This document shows, piece after piece, positions 1-5,625 of a stretch of 6,672 nt of DNA (position 1 is its first letter; each line of letters starts with the position of its first letter). Below the pieces are notes generated by a model that saw only the letters and a list, made by a program, of their open reading frames with translations, was not told the DNA's origin and did no database searches. The stretch spans positions 1 to 6,672 of the forward strand of contig MGXV01000031.1 of assembly GCA_001801485.1 (NCBI GenBank), read 5' to 3'. The position numbers were made by a program, and so were the translations under genes. This stretch comes from Gammaproteobacteria bacterium RIFCSPHIGHO2_12_FULL_37_14 (GTDB lineage: Bacteria; Pseudomonadota; Gammaproteobacteria; DSM-16500).

Positions 1-42
1 ATACGATTTTATATTTTTGGAAACTTTAAAATTCTTTGTTTT

Positions 43-1404
43 TCAAGCTGTTACAGCTGACATTGTGCATTTTCGAGGGCGTGGGCATTCCTGCCCACGA
101 TCAAAAAAACTCATCATCTCTTTCCAAGCATGAACTGATGCACGATAATTTCCTTCAATTGTCCCGCCAGAGTAACAAAAGACGTTATCAGCAACAAACC
201 AAGGTAAATCTATTTTTGGCTCATAAGGTGTCCTCAGGGAATGTCCGGCATTTGAATAATGGATATGCTTTCTGTCAATTGTAGAATGATATTTTTCCAA
301 TCTATCCATGATTAGATTTCCATGCATTGTTGCGGGATGCACTTGATCATCTTCACCTGTAATAATTAACAAAGGGCACTGAATTTTTTCAACCTGAATT
401 GCAAGCGCATCAAGCAAAGATTTATTTTTTTCAATACGCTTTAAAAATAATGGTGTCACCACATAAGGGTCTTCAAATGTACCAGCATGAAAAGCAATGG
501 TGCCATTTTGAGTTGTTTTTAATAGGTCTTCTGCTTCGGTTAAATTAATATCGTTATTACTAAAACCACCAATGAAAGGCGTGATAGGTGAATTTTTATA
601 AATCCATTTTGGTTTGTTTGAATAGGGAAATCCACCGAAAAGCATGCTGGGTGGAGAAATTGCAACGACAGCACTAATTTCCTCGGGAAATGTTGCCGCC
701 AACAATAAAACTAATTCGCCGCCATATGATGCACCACGCAAAGCAATTTTATTTTCGTCCACTTGTTTTTGCGATTTAAACCATTTAATAGCATTTTGAA
801 AATATTCCAAATGAATATTTTCTAGCCTTTCCGGCAATCCGCCTGCACCAAAATAACCAAGCGCTAAAACAGCATATCCCTGTGATGCAAGCATTTGCGC
901 CATCTCTGTTGATATACCACCACCAGATCCTGAAACAGTAATAATGCCTGGTATTTTATGAGAATTTTTTGAATAGCAGAAAACGCCCACCATCCCATCT
1001 TCCCGAATTTCTCTTGTTTCAATATTTGAAAATGAAAAACATCGCTCAATGGTTTTTTGCGCAATTATCTTTTTTTCTAACTCTACACATAAAAAAACTA
1101 GTGTTTCAATGCCATTTACAGAATAGAATTTTTCAGTTTTATCAACAGGTAACATGGAATAAAACAATCCCATTGAATCAATTCCGCTATATGATCCTGA
1201 TATAGGCGCTTGTCTGGATAAATCAATTACGCCATCATTGGCTGTTTTAAAAATTGCTTCCGATAAAAACCACGGCTCTTCATTTTCATCTTTCAAAATT
1301 GCTTTTATCTTTACAGTGGTGTTCGTTGGTAAATTTGAAATAATAATGCATACAGGTTCAACAAATAGTGATTTTTCTGGTGTGACGGTGATTTTTGCTT
1401 TCAT
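43..1404 (-). CDS. Acyl-CoA thioester hydrolase / BAAT-like alpha/beta-hydrolase
   Basis: The 453-residue protein has the two-part layout of the type I acyl-CoA thioesterase/BAAT family. An N-terminal beta-sandwich domain (about residues 3-120) precedes an alpha/beta-hydrolase domain (about 130-434). Family members hydrolyse acyl-CoA to free acid and CoA. The nucleophile elbow is GASYGGE with Ser226; a serine here, rather than the cysteine of true bile-acid transferases, points to hydrolysis. The acid is Asp352 or Asp353 in TGEDDQVHP, and the histidine is His388 in AGHSLRTPYEP, a family-typical context. An oxyanion-hole region is plausible at GSGGG (159-163). No signal peptide is seen, so it is probably cytoplasmic. 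The start is an ATG with no clear Shine-Dalgarno site and no better alternative. The conserved fold ends near residue 434; the last 15-19 residues are encoded by a hairpin sequence and look like a tail acquired by read-through. It lies 74 nt downstream of the GNAT gene on the same strand, so co-transcription is possible. Natural substrate unknown. Confidence 0.88.
   Translation of the reverse strand: MKAKITVTPEKSLFVEPVCIIISNLPTNTTVKIKAILKDENEEPWFLSEAIFKTANDGVIDLSRQAPISGSYSGIDSMGLFYSMLPVDKTEKFYSVNGIETLVFLCVELEKKIIAQKTIERCFSFSNIETREIREDGMVGVFCYSKNSHKIPGIITVSGSGGGISTEMAQMLASQGYAVLALGYFGAGGLPERLENIHLEYFQNAIKWFKSQKQVDENKIALRGASYGGELVLLLAATFPEEISAVVAISPPSMLFGGFPYSNKPKWIYKNSPITPFIGGFSNNDINLTEAEDLLKTTQNGTIAFHAGTFEDPYVVTPLFLKRIEKNKSLLDALAIQVEKIQCPLLIITGEDDQVHPATMHGNLIMDRLEKYHSTIDRKHIHYSNAGHSLRTPYEPKIDLPWFVADNVFCYSGGTIEGNYRASVHAWKEMMSFFDRGQECPRPRKCTMSAVTA
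80..99 (-). repeat. GC-rich hairpin inside the 3' end of the thioesterase gene
   Basis: An 8-bp perfect inverted repeat (cgtgggca / tgcccacg) encloses a 4-nt loop. On the minus-strand transcript the loop is GGAA, which fits the GNRA tetraloop rule. It is far richer in G+C than its surroundings and lies just past the end of the conserved hydrolase fold, in the codons for the unusual CPRPRKC tail. The run of seven U precedes the hairpin on the transcript instead of following it, so it is not an ordinary intrinsic terminator. A smaller inverted repeat, agctgt-t-acagct (46-58), covers the last codons. Similar hairpins occur as dispersed repeats in many genomes; whether this is one cannot be told from a single copy. 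Confidence 0.5.
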
Positions 1405-1478
1405 ATTTTCTGTACTACTTGTTTAAATTTTCTTTGGATCCAATTAATATTAGTCAATTTAAAATAACCGTTTAAAAA

Positions 1479-2045
1479 TTATGGTTCATATCTTTCATTC
1501 ATTATTAGCTCATCACTAGAAATTCTATATAGCACATGACGACACAATGGATGCGATTTTTCTATTTTTGGATGATCAAAATCATCCGATAAATCATGAT
1601 GCAATCCAATTTTTTCCATCACGCGGCGTGATCGAATATTGTCCTCTGCCGTAAATGATACAATTTCTTTTAGTTTTAAATTTTTAAACGCGTATTCTAA
1701 AGCGGCGATTGCTGCTTCTGTTGCATAACCCTGATTCCATTGATTAGATGCGAGACGCCACCCAATCTCGACGGCAGGTGTAAAATGCGCTTCAAATGAA
1801 GGGATCATTAAACCACACCAGCCAATCATCTCTCCCGTTGATTTTAATTCAACAGCGTACAGTGAAAATCCATGCTCACTATCATGTTCAATAATTTTTT
1901 TTATTAATTTCTCGGTAGAATCACGCGTACCAATAGCAGGTAGAAACTCACACACTTTTGGATCTTGATTAATTTCAGTTAAAATTTCAATGTCATTTTC
2001 AGTAAAGTTCCGTAATATTAGGCGTTTTGTTTCAAGAATTTTCAT
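1479..2045 (-). CDS. GNAT-family N-acetyltransferase (RimJ/RimL-like)
   Basis: The predicted protein has 188 residues and a classic GNAT domain of the RimJ/RimL type, which transfers acetyl from acetyl-CoA to an amine of a protein or small molecule. It opens with LETKRLILRNFTEND, the usual first strand and helix. Motif A is EIGWRLASNQWNQGYATEA (residues 93-111), where QGYA is the acetyl-CoA pyrophosphate-binding loop. Motif B follows as N-x-x-S-x-R-V-M-E-K-I-G (136-147). The C-terminal FDHP...HPLCRHVLYRI pattern is typical of GNAT proteins of this size. The frame stays open upstream to a TTG at 2123, but the extra 26 residues do not belong to the domain. The ATG at 2045 was chosen because it gives the standard family N-terminus, although no strong Shine-Dalgarno site precedes either start. 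The substrate cannot be predicted. The thioesterase gene follows 74 nt downstream. Confidence 0.9.
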   Translation of the reverse strand: MKILETKRLILRNFTENDIEILTEINQDPKVCEFLPAIGTRDSTEKLIKKIIEHDSEHGFSLYAVELKSTGEMIGWCGLMIPSFEAHFTPAVEIGWRLASNQWNQGYATEAAIAALEYAFKNLKLKEIVSFTAEDNIRSRRVMEKIGLHHDLSDDFDHPKIEKSHPLCRHVLYRISSDELIMNERYEP

Positions 2046-2237
2046 TTTGTCATCTGCTGTGTCAATAAAAATGTGTGGATGTTTGTTGTGTATGGCAATA
2101 AAGCTAAATATGGACGCGAGCAATAAGCCAAAACGTTAACCTGTTTTTTTAATAAATTTACGCTATTCCGATTGAAGCATCTACCCTTTTATCTCAACTG
2201 ACGAATTATGCATGGTATTTATGGGTAAAAAGAAGAA

Positions 2238-2287
2238 AAATAGGGTGATTTCCCCATATTGTTCTATCGCCTCATAATCTAGATAAT
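2238..2287 (+). promoter_or_regulatory. Copy 1 of the ccccatattg promoter element, pointing right
   Basis: Bases 2244-2261 read ggtgatttccccatattg, identical over 18 nt to the copy at 4360-4377. Taken over 2238-2261, 21 of 24 positions match the minus-strand reading of the palindrome at 3534-3557, with three mismatches in the left arm. The terminal TTG begins a -35-like hexamer, TTGTTC (2259-2264). A 17-nt spacer leads to GATAAT (2282-2287), which is 5/6 to the sigma70 -10 consensus. Transcription would start near 2294 and run into the gene-free gap. No gene with a ribosome binding site follows within a normal leader distance. Confidence 0.5.
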
Positions 2288-2392
2288 ATACGAATAATGG
2301 AACAGTCAAAACGATATTATTCAAACAATCGGTTGATTATAAATTATGAAAAAAAATGATATTCAAAATATTTTTGCTCTACTTCTGTCAAA

Positions 2393-2415
2393 TCCACGAT
2401 TCAGCTTATCGTGGA
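2393..2415. repeat. Inverted repeat tccacgat / atcgtgga
   Basis: Perfect 8-bp arms (2393-2400 and 2408-2415) enclose a 7-nt loop, tcagctt. It lies about 100 nt downstream of the predicted start of transcription from the orphan promoter at 2238-2287. No T-run follows on either strand, so it is not a standard terminator. It could be a stem of a small RNA or a protein-binding dyad; nothing in the sequence decides between them. Confidence 0.35.
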
Positions 2416-2686
2416 GGAACAATTAAAGTTAAGCTGTGGTGAGGCAGAAATTTCCTTGAAGGAAAAAGAATGTTCACCCCCTAATAGCTGTGATTCAAGG
2501 ATTATTTGTAGATAGCGATCCATCATTTTCTCAGCGGGGTAACGACACACCCCACACATTAATTGCTACAAACCGACCCCCAGTCCTCTTGAGCTTAAGC
2601 CTACCTTGCAGAAAAATGCAAATTTCAATTGGTATAGACCAAATAATAAAAAATGCATGGCGCGCCTTCAGCCGCTACTACGCTTT

Positions 2687-3466
2687 TCATGGAGATATCA
2701 AAGAATGACTTGAAGTAGCATTATCAGGAATTAGCTTAAGCGCCCAACGTTTTTCATAAACAAAACAACTTTTATTGACTTCATTAAAGAAACTGCCGTT
2801 AACCAATGGACAAGCATCGGTTCTATTGGCGGAAACATATTCGCTCGCACTGCCAATTGTTTCATGAGGGGGTCCAGCCAGAGTAGCGCCGTTTTGACAA
2901 GCCTCTTCGCCCATTTTTTGAATCACTTGACCTAGGATGATGTCACAAGAAGGTAGGGGAGTTTCACTACATCCAGGTACACTGATATTTCCATTTCTCA
3001 ACTGCATGCATTGTTCTGAAGCATTAAATTGTCCATTTTTATCACTCGCAGCATATGCAATGCATATTGTTTGATTGATAAACGGTTTCATCAAAGACCA
3101 AAAAAGTGAAGCTGTGGAACAAGTTAATGCGTTACACGCAAGTTGCCCAACCAAATCGGTTAACTGTGGCTCCTTTCCAAAATTAAAAGTACCATTGGTG
3201 AGATTTATAAAAACATCGCCTTCGCCAGAAGAAAATGTAAGCGTGCCATTTAGTTTATTTTCGCAAGAATCGCCACTCAATTTACGAGTCGCAAAATAGA
3301 TAGCAATAACCGCAGCAGAAACAATGAAAGTGAGACCGATAGCAAGTTTGATCTTCCAGCCATGCGTCCCCGTATTGTCTGAAGCTAAATTAGTTTTATC
3401 ATCATTAGTTTCTTGTATCATTACATGATAGCCATTCACATTCAAAAGCGCTGATTCTCTACTCAT
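2687..3466 (-). CDS. Single-pass membrane protein with Cys- and sequon-rich outer domain (paralog A)
   Basis: I do not recognise a family for this 259-residue protein. A polar N-terminal tail (1-40) is followed by one strong membrane helix (about 41-59, LAIGLTFIVSAAVIAIYFA) and a roughly 200-residue outer domain. There is no cleavable signal peptide, so a type II-like anchor is likely. The outer domain has ten cysteines (68, 111, 116, 135, 153, 166, 174, 190, 219, 234). It also has ten N-x-S/T sequons (Asn 73, 88, 91, 131, 148, 160, 214, 223, 231, 249), with none before the membrane helix. It is clearly paralogous to the divergent gene at 3633-4364. Shared blocks include GQLAC-x-AL, LFWSL-x-x-PFIN, ANR-x-x-AC and NGS-x-FN with a following C-F-V. 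Eight cysteines align, which suits up to four disulfides in an oxidising compartment. The ATG has GAGG 9 nt upstream. A promoter sharing the central palindrome lies upstream. Confidence 0.85.
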   Translation of the reverse strand: MSRESALLNVNGYHVMIQETNDDKTNLASDNTGTHGWKIKLAIGLTFIVSAAVIAIYFATRKLSGDSCENKLNGTLTFSSGEGDVFINLTNGTFNFGKEPQLTDLVGQLACNALTCSTASLFWSLMKPFINQTICIAYAASDKNGQFNASEQCMQLRNGNISVPGCSETPLPSCDIILGQVIQKMGEEACQNGATLAGPPHETIGSASEYVSANRTDACPLVNGSFFNEVNKSCFVYEKRWALKLIPDNATSSHSLISP

Positions 3467-3508
3467 TTTAACTATCCTCTGTTTGATACATTTTTTTTAT
3501 TGGCTTAA

Positions 3509-3536
3509 ATCATATGAAAAACATGAAAAAAGGCAA
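3509..3536 (-). promoter_or_regulatory. Predicted promoter of paralog A
   Basis: Read on the minus strand, TTGCCT (3536-3531) is followed by a 16-nt spacer and TATGAT (3514-3509), 5/6 to the sigma70 -10 consensus. The TTG of the -35 is the left end of the central palindrome. The predicted start near 3502 gives a leader of about 36 nt containing the GAGG ribosome binding site (3476-3479). Confidence 0.6.
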
Positions 3537-3557
3537 TATGGGGAAATCCCCATATTG
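3534..3557. promoter_or_regulatory. Central palindromic operator between the divergent paralogs
   Basis: This 24-nt dyad has perfect 11-bp arms (caatatgggga / tccccatattg) around a 2-nt centre, aa. It lies midway between two divergent start codons, 67 nt from one and 75 nt from the other. Half-site versions recur at 2244-2261 and 4360-4377, each facing right. The CAA and TTG ends of the dyad are the first bases of -35-like hexamers in both directions, so a dimeric regulator bound here would touch both promoters. It could also form an RNA hairpin, but no T-run follows on the plus strand and its position between divergent promoters favours a DNA-binding site. I cannot name the regulator. Confidence 0.65.
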
Positions 3558-3582
3558 TTTGATGCGATCACAAAAATATATG
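3555..3582 (+). promoter_or_regulatory. Predicted promoter of paralog B
   Basis: TTGTTT (3555-3560), whose TTG is the right end of the central palindrome, is followed by a 16-nt spacer and TATATG (3577-3582), 4/6 to the -10 consensus. The predicted start near 3589 gives a leader of about 44 nt with GGAG at 3622-3625. Spacing is the same as in the opposing promoter of paralog A. Confidence 0.5.
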
Positions 3583-3632
3583 ATTCAGCAGTTTTTATGT
3601 TGTTTTAATTTCAAAAAAAATGGAGTCACAGA

Positions 3633-4364
3633 ATGCAAAATGATCTCAATTTAGAATCTGGGATGCTTTTAGTTTCAAATGATCGCGCTACGTCAAGATT
3701 CAGTTTTAAAACAAAACTGATTATTGGTGCAGCTTTTATCGTTTCTGCAGCCGCATTACTTCTTTATTATTTTGCAATTAGAAAATCCACTGCTTCTTCA
3801 TCTAAAAATACTTTGAGCGGCTCACTCACATTGAGCACCAGCTCAACTGATATTTTTTGTAATGTGACTAATTATACTGTTCAAAATAGCACAGTTCAGT
3901 TTTGCGAACCGATCAATGAAACAGTATTAGTAACCCGACAACTTGGGCAACTTGCTTGCGATGCTTTAAAATCTGCAGTTGCTCCACTTTTTTGGTCACT
4001 GGTACAACCATTTATCAATAAAAGTTGGTGTGTGCCAACAAGTTGCTTCGATAATAGTTCTAGATTAGCAGAGCTCTGTGAAGCAGCGAAAACTGAACTG
4101 CATGTTACGTTACCAGCCTGTCAACCGCCAATGGGCTCATGTCCAGAAGTTTCTATTGAATTGGTACAAGCATTTGGAGAATTTTTATGCGCGAATAATT
4201 CAAACAAATCATCAAATGTTGCGCATGAAGATACATTTACGCAAGCCAATAGAAGTAATGCATGTGCCATTCGTAATGGTTCATTATTTAATAATGCTAA
4301 AAATTGTTTTGTTCAGAATAATCATTGGCAAGTCGAATTTGATCCAAAAAGTAATATACGGTGA
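3633..4364 (+). CDS. Single-pass membrane protein with Cys- and sequon-rich outer domain (paralog B)
   Basis: This 243-residue protein is the divergent paralog of the gene at 2687-3466, and its family is likewise unrecognised. A polar tail (1-28) leads into a membrane helix (about 29-48, LIIGAAFIVSAAALLLYYFA), a Ser/Thr-rich linker and a roughly 170-residue outer domain. It has eleven cysteines (76, 91, 109, 133, 138, 149, 163, 170, 186, 211, 225) and ten N-x-S/T sequons (Asn 77, 80, 85, 95, 129, 141, 188, 191, 206, 215), none before the helix. Sequons at 77/80 (the N-x-T-N-x-T tandem), 129, 206 and 215 align with those of paralog A. GGAG lies 7 nt before the ATG. The stop codon is inside the third copy of the promoter element (4360-4377), so the gene ends exactly where the promoter of the next gene begins. 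An anchored outer-domain role (adhesin, receptor or effector) is possible but unproven. Confidence 0.85.
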   Translation: MQNDLNLESGMLLVSNDRATSRFSFKTKLIIGAAFIVSAAALLLYYFAIRKSTASSSKNTLSGSLTLSTSSTDIFCNVTNYTVQNSTVQFCEPINETVLVTRQLGQLACDALKSAVAPLFWSLVQPFINKSWCVPTSCFDNSSRLAELCEAAKTELHVTLPACQPPMGSCPEVSIELVQAFGEFLCANNSNKSSNVAHEDTFTQANRSNACAIRNGSLFNNAKNCFVQNNHWQVEFDPKSNIR

Positions 4365-4403
4365 TTTCCCCATATTGCACTTATAAACATTCTACAGAAT
4401 AAT
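4354..4403 (+). promoter_or_regulatory. Copy 3 of the ccccatattg element: predicted promoter of the secreted-protein gene
   Basis: Bases 4360-4377 (ggtgatttccccatattg) are identical to 2244-2261; to their left, aatat (4354-4358) can pair with the terminal atatt, giving an imperfect dyad. TTGCAC (4375-4380), a 17-nt spacer and AATAAT (4398-4403, 5/6 to consensus) form a promoter with a start near 4410. The short leader contains GAGG at 4422-4425. The element overlaps the TGA stop of paralog B. Confidence 0.6.
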
Positions 4404-4432
4404 TCGCATTATTTTTCACTTGAGGATTTGCA

Positions 4433-4903
4433 ATGAAAGTGCGCGCAATAATATGTTTAATGTTCATTTCGGGCGCTGCTGTTGCAGGTGGTAATACTGT
4501 TGTTGAATCAACGACGCTCACGGTAAAAAACATGACACCACAACCGCTGGTTATTCAGTCTGAATTAATGAACGGATTTATTGGCAATCCACATATTCAA
4601 ATCAATGGTATTGCTGGCCAAACGCCATCAGGAACAGTTCCCCCACAAGGCTCTGGGAAATTTATCATTTCAGATGATGGAATGAATGGTGTAGTGACGG
4701 GTGGCGTCAGTTTATGTGTGCAAGGCACTGAAGCTTGCGGCTATTTTCCGATGTGGGCTGGAGGTGATGGGCAAGGTCATACTATTTGGATTAATGCACC
4801 ATTAAGCTCAACATCCAATAGTCAATATGTTGTTGGTGCATATGAACTCGATGAAACAGATGCAGTATTGAACGTGTATCCAGCAGTGAAGCAAGAAAAC
4901 TAG
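4433..4903 (+). CDS. Small secreted protein of unknown function
   Basis: The 156-residue protein starts with a clear signal peptide: MKVRAII, then a hydrophobic core and AVA|GG, giving predicted cleavage after residue 18. No membrane segment follows, so it should be periplasmic or released. The mature part (about 138 residues) is rich in Gly, Ser, Thr and alternating hydrophobic residues, which suggests an all-beta fold. It contains one cysteine pair (95 and 102) that could form a tight disulfide loop, in SLCVQGTEACGYF. Several features, namely an N-terminal strand followed by a VPPQGSGKF turn and a GG-x-G-x-G stretch, resemble small beta-sandwich surface-active proteins such as aegerolysins, but I cannot claim that family. 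The ATG has GAGG 7 nt upstream. It is controlled by the same promoter element as the preceding paralog pair and sits 68 nt after paralog B, so a shared condition of expression or joint function is likely. Confidence 0.8.
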   Translation: MKVRAIICLMFISGAAVAGGNTVVESTTLTVKNMTPQPLVIQSELMNGFIGNPHIQINGIAGQTPSGTVPPQGSGKFIISDDGMNGVVTGGVSLCVQGTEACGYFPMWAGGDGQGHTIWINAPLSSTSNSQYVVGAYELDETDAVLNVYPAVKQEN

Positions 4904-4981
4904 TCCAAGTTACGGAAAAAAACACCTTGATCTTCTTATTAATCAGATTGCTAAAAAAGAAAAATAATTTCTATTTTAATT

Positions 4982-5584
4982 TCAAAATCGATTCGTGCGA
5001 TTCTGATCAAATTTAAATTTCTCAAATTTAAAATCGGTTATACCATGAGAAAATAAGTGAGCACGAATTAATCTTTCTTGATTTTTTTCAAGACGTGGTT
5101 TGTAGTGGCCCGATTTGGTTGATACCGTTATTTTCCCTGATTTTACAGCAATCTCGCCTGCAGAGATGACGGGTTCGCCATTAACGAGGAGAGAATGCTT
5201 TTGCTCGTAATCACCCAATATTGGATGGAAAGAAAAGGATGGCGCTACCAAAAAAATATTGCATGCATCAATAACAAAAAGAAAAGTGGCATTTCGTAGA
5301 TGCATTAACGAATTTGCTATGGCCTCCTGCGGATTCACTAGAACAAGCGGTAGAGACGGGACAGATTTTTGATTTTCAAATAAAGGTAATTTCAGAACAG
5401 AATTATTCATTTTCAAATCGACTTCCAATGATTTTTTTGAAATTTTTTCTACAAATTCCGAAACAATCAATGTTGGCATTAGAAGTAAAATTAAGGTATA
5501 AAAAGCTATTCTAAAATTAACAGCACTAAAAAAGGATAATTCGTCAGAATTATTTTTATTTAAAAAAAGATTATCTTTTCTCAT
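4982..5584 (-). CDS. Membrane-anchored protein with SGHYKP-type domain (plant IQM-like motif)
   Basis: The 200-residue protein has a membrane helix at about residues 26-42 and a soluble C-terminal domain. That domain shows a pattern I recognise: a strand pair (FLFVIDACNIFLV), then HSLLVNGEPVISAGEI (130-145), a K-x-GKI strand, and SGHYKP (158-163) followed by a helix with L/F spacing. The same order, hydrophobic strand, HSSLL-G-PV-AAGE, then SGHY-P, occurs in plant IQM calmodulin-binding proteins and in assorted bacterial proteins. Its biochemical role is not known to me. The IQ calmodulin-binding motif itself is absent. ATG at 5584 was preferred over the TTG one codon upstream. The only good Shine-Dalgarno sequence, AAGGAGG at 5605-5611, lies 20 nt before the ATG, which is too far for normal initiation. 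The EEP gene ends 41 nt upstream on the same strand, so the two probably form an operon. Confidence 0.75.
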   Translation of the reverse strand: MRKDNLFLNKNNSDELSFFSAVNFRIAFYTLILLLMPTLIVSEFVEKISKKSLEVDLKMNNSVLKLPLFENQKSVPSLPLVLVNPQEAIANSLMHLRNATFLFVIDACNIFLVAPSFSFHPILGDYEQKHSLLVNGEPVISAGEIAVKSGKITVSTKSGHYKPRLEKNQERLIRAHLFSHGITDFKFEKFKFDQNRTNRF

Positions 5585-5625
5585 CAATTACCCGCTTATT
5601 ACAACCTCCTTATATTTATTTCCAT

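Larger units (their letters stand above)
2046..2686. other. Long gap without a convincing gene
   Basis: This stretch separates the GNAT gene from the first membrane-protein gene. Its left part (to about 2400) is AT-rich and holds the rightward promoter-like element at 2238-2287. Its right part (about 2500-2690) is visibly richer in G+C, with C-runs, a palindrome ggcgcgcc near 2660 and short inverted repeats: ggggt/acccc at 2536-2553, tttcctt/aaggaaa at 2451-2465, ttggt/accaa near 2630. Only doubtful small ORFs are present: 2346-2426 plus (26 aa, no Shine-Dalgarno site), 2401-2559 minus (52 aa, starting MCGVCRYPAEKMMDRY, no Shine-Dalgarno site) and a GTG-started 72-aa plus-strand frame that overlaps the next gene. 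I recognise none of them. It may be a decayed gene, a dispersed repeat or an RNA locus. Confidence 0.5.

Noticed and set aside
1402..1478. TTGACT on the minus strand in the gap between GNAT and thioesterase genes as a promoter
   Set aside because: No -10 hexamer better than a poor match lies 16-18 nt downstream; the gap could equally be part of one transcript.
2046..2123. TTG start giving a 214-residue GNAT protein
   Set aside because: The extra 26 residues precede the standard GNAT N-terminus, lack any domain feature, and the TTG has no Shine-Dalgarno site; the ATG at 2045 fits the family.
2490..2708. 72-codon plus-strand frame starting with GTG
   Set aside because: It has no ribosome binding site, overlaps the 3' end of the membrane-protein gene on the other strand, and its product has no recognisable or compositionally convincing protein features.
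3541..3551. The palindrome core fits the eukaryotic NF-kappaB consensus GGGRNWYYCC
   Set aside because: The site sits in bacterial promoters at -35 spacing and is repeated as a promoter half-site. The match to a host factor site is best explained by chance from a GC-palindromic core.
3534..3557. Palindrome as an intrinsic terminator
   Set aside because: There is no T-run after it on the plus strand, and it lies between two divergent genes where no transcript needs to end; the -35/-10 spacing on both sides explains it better.
4961..4977. aaaata / tatttt inverted repeat between convergent genes as a bidirectional terminator
   Set aside because: The stem is six A:T pairs only, too weak to support a call, and similar AT repeats arise easily in this composition.
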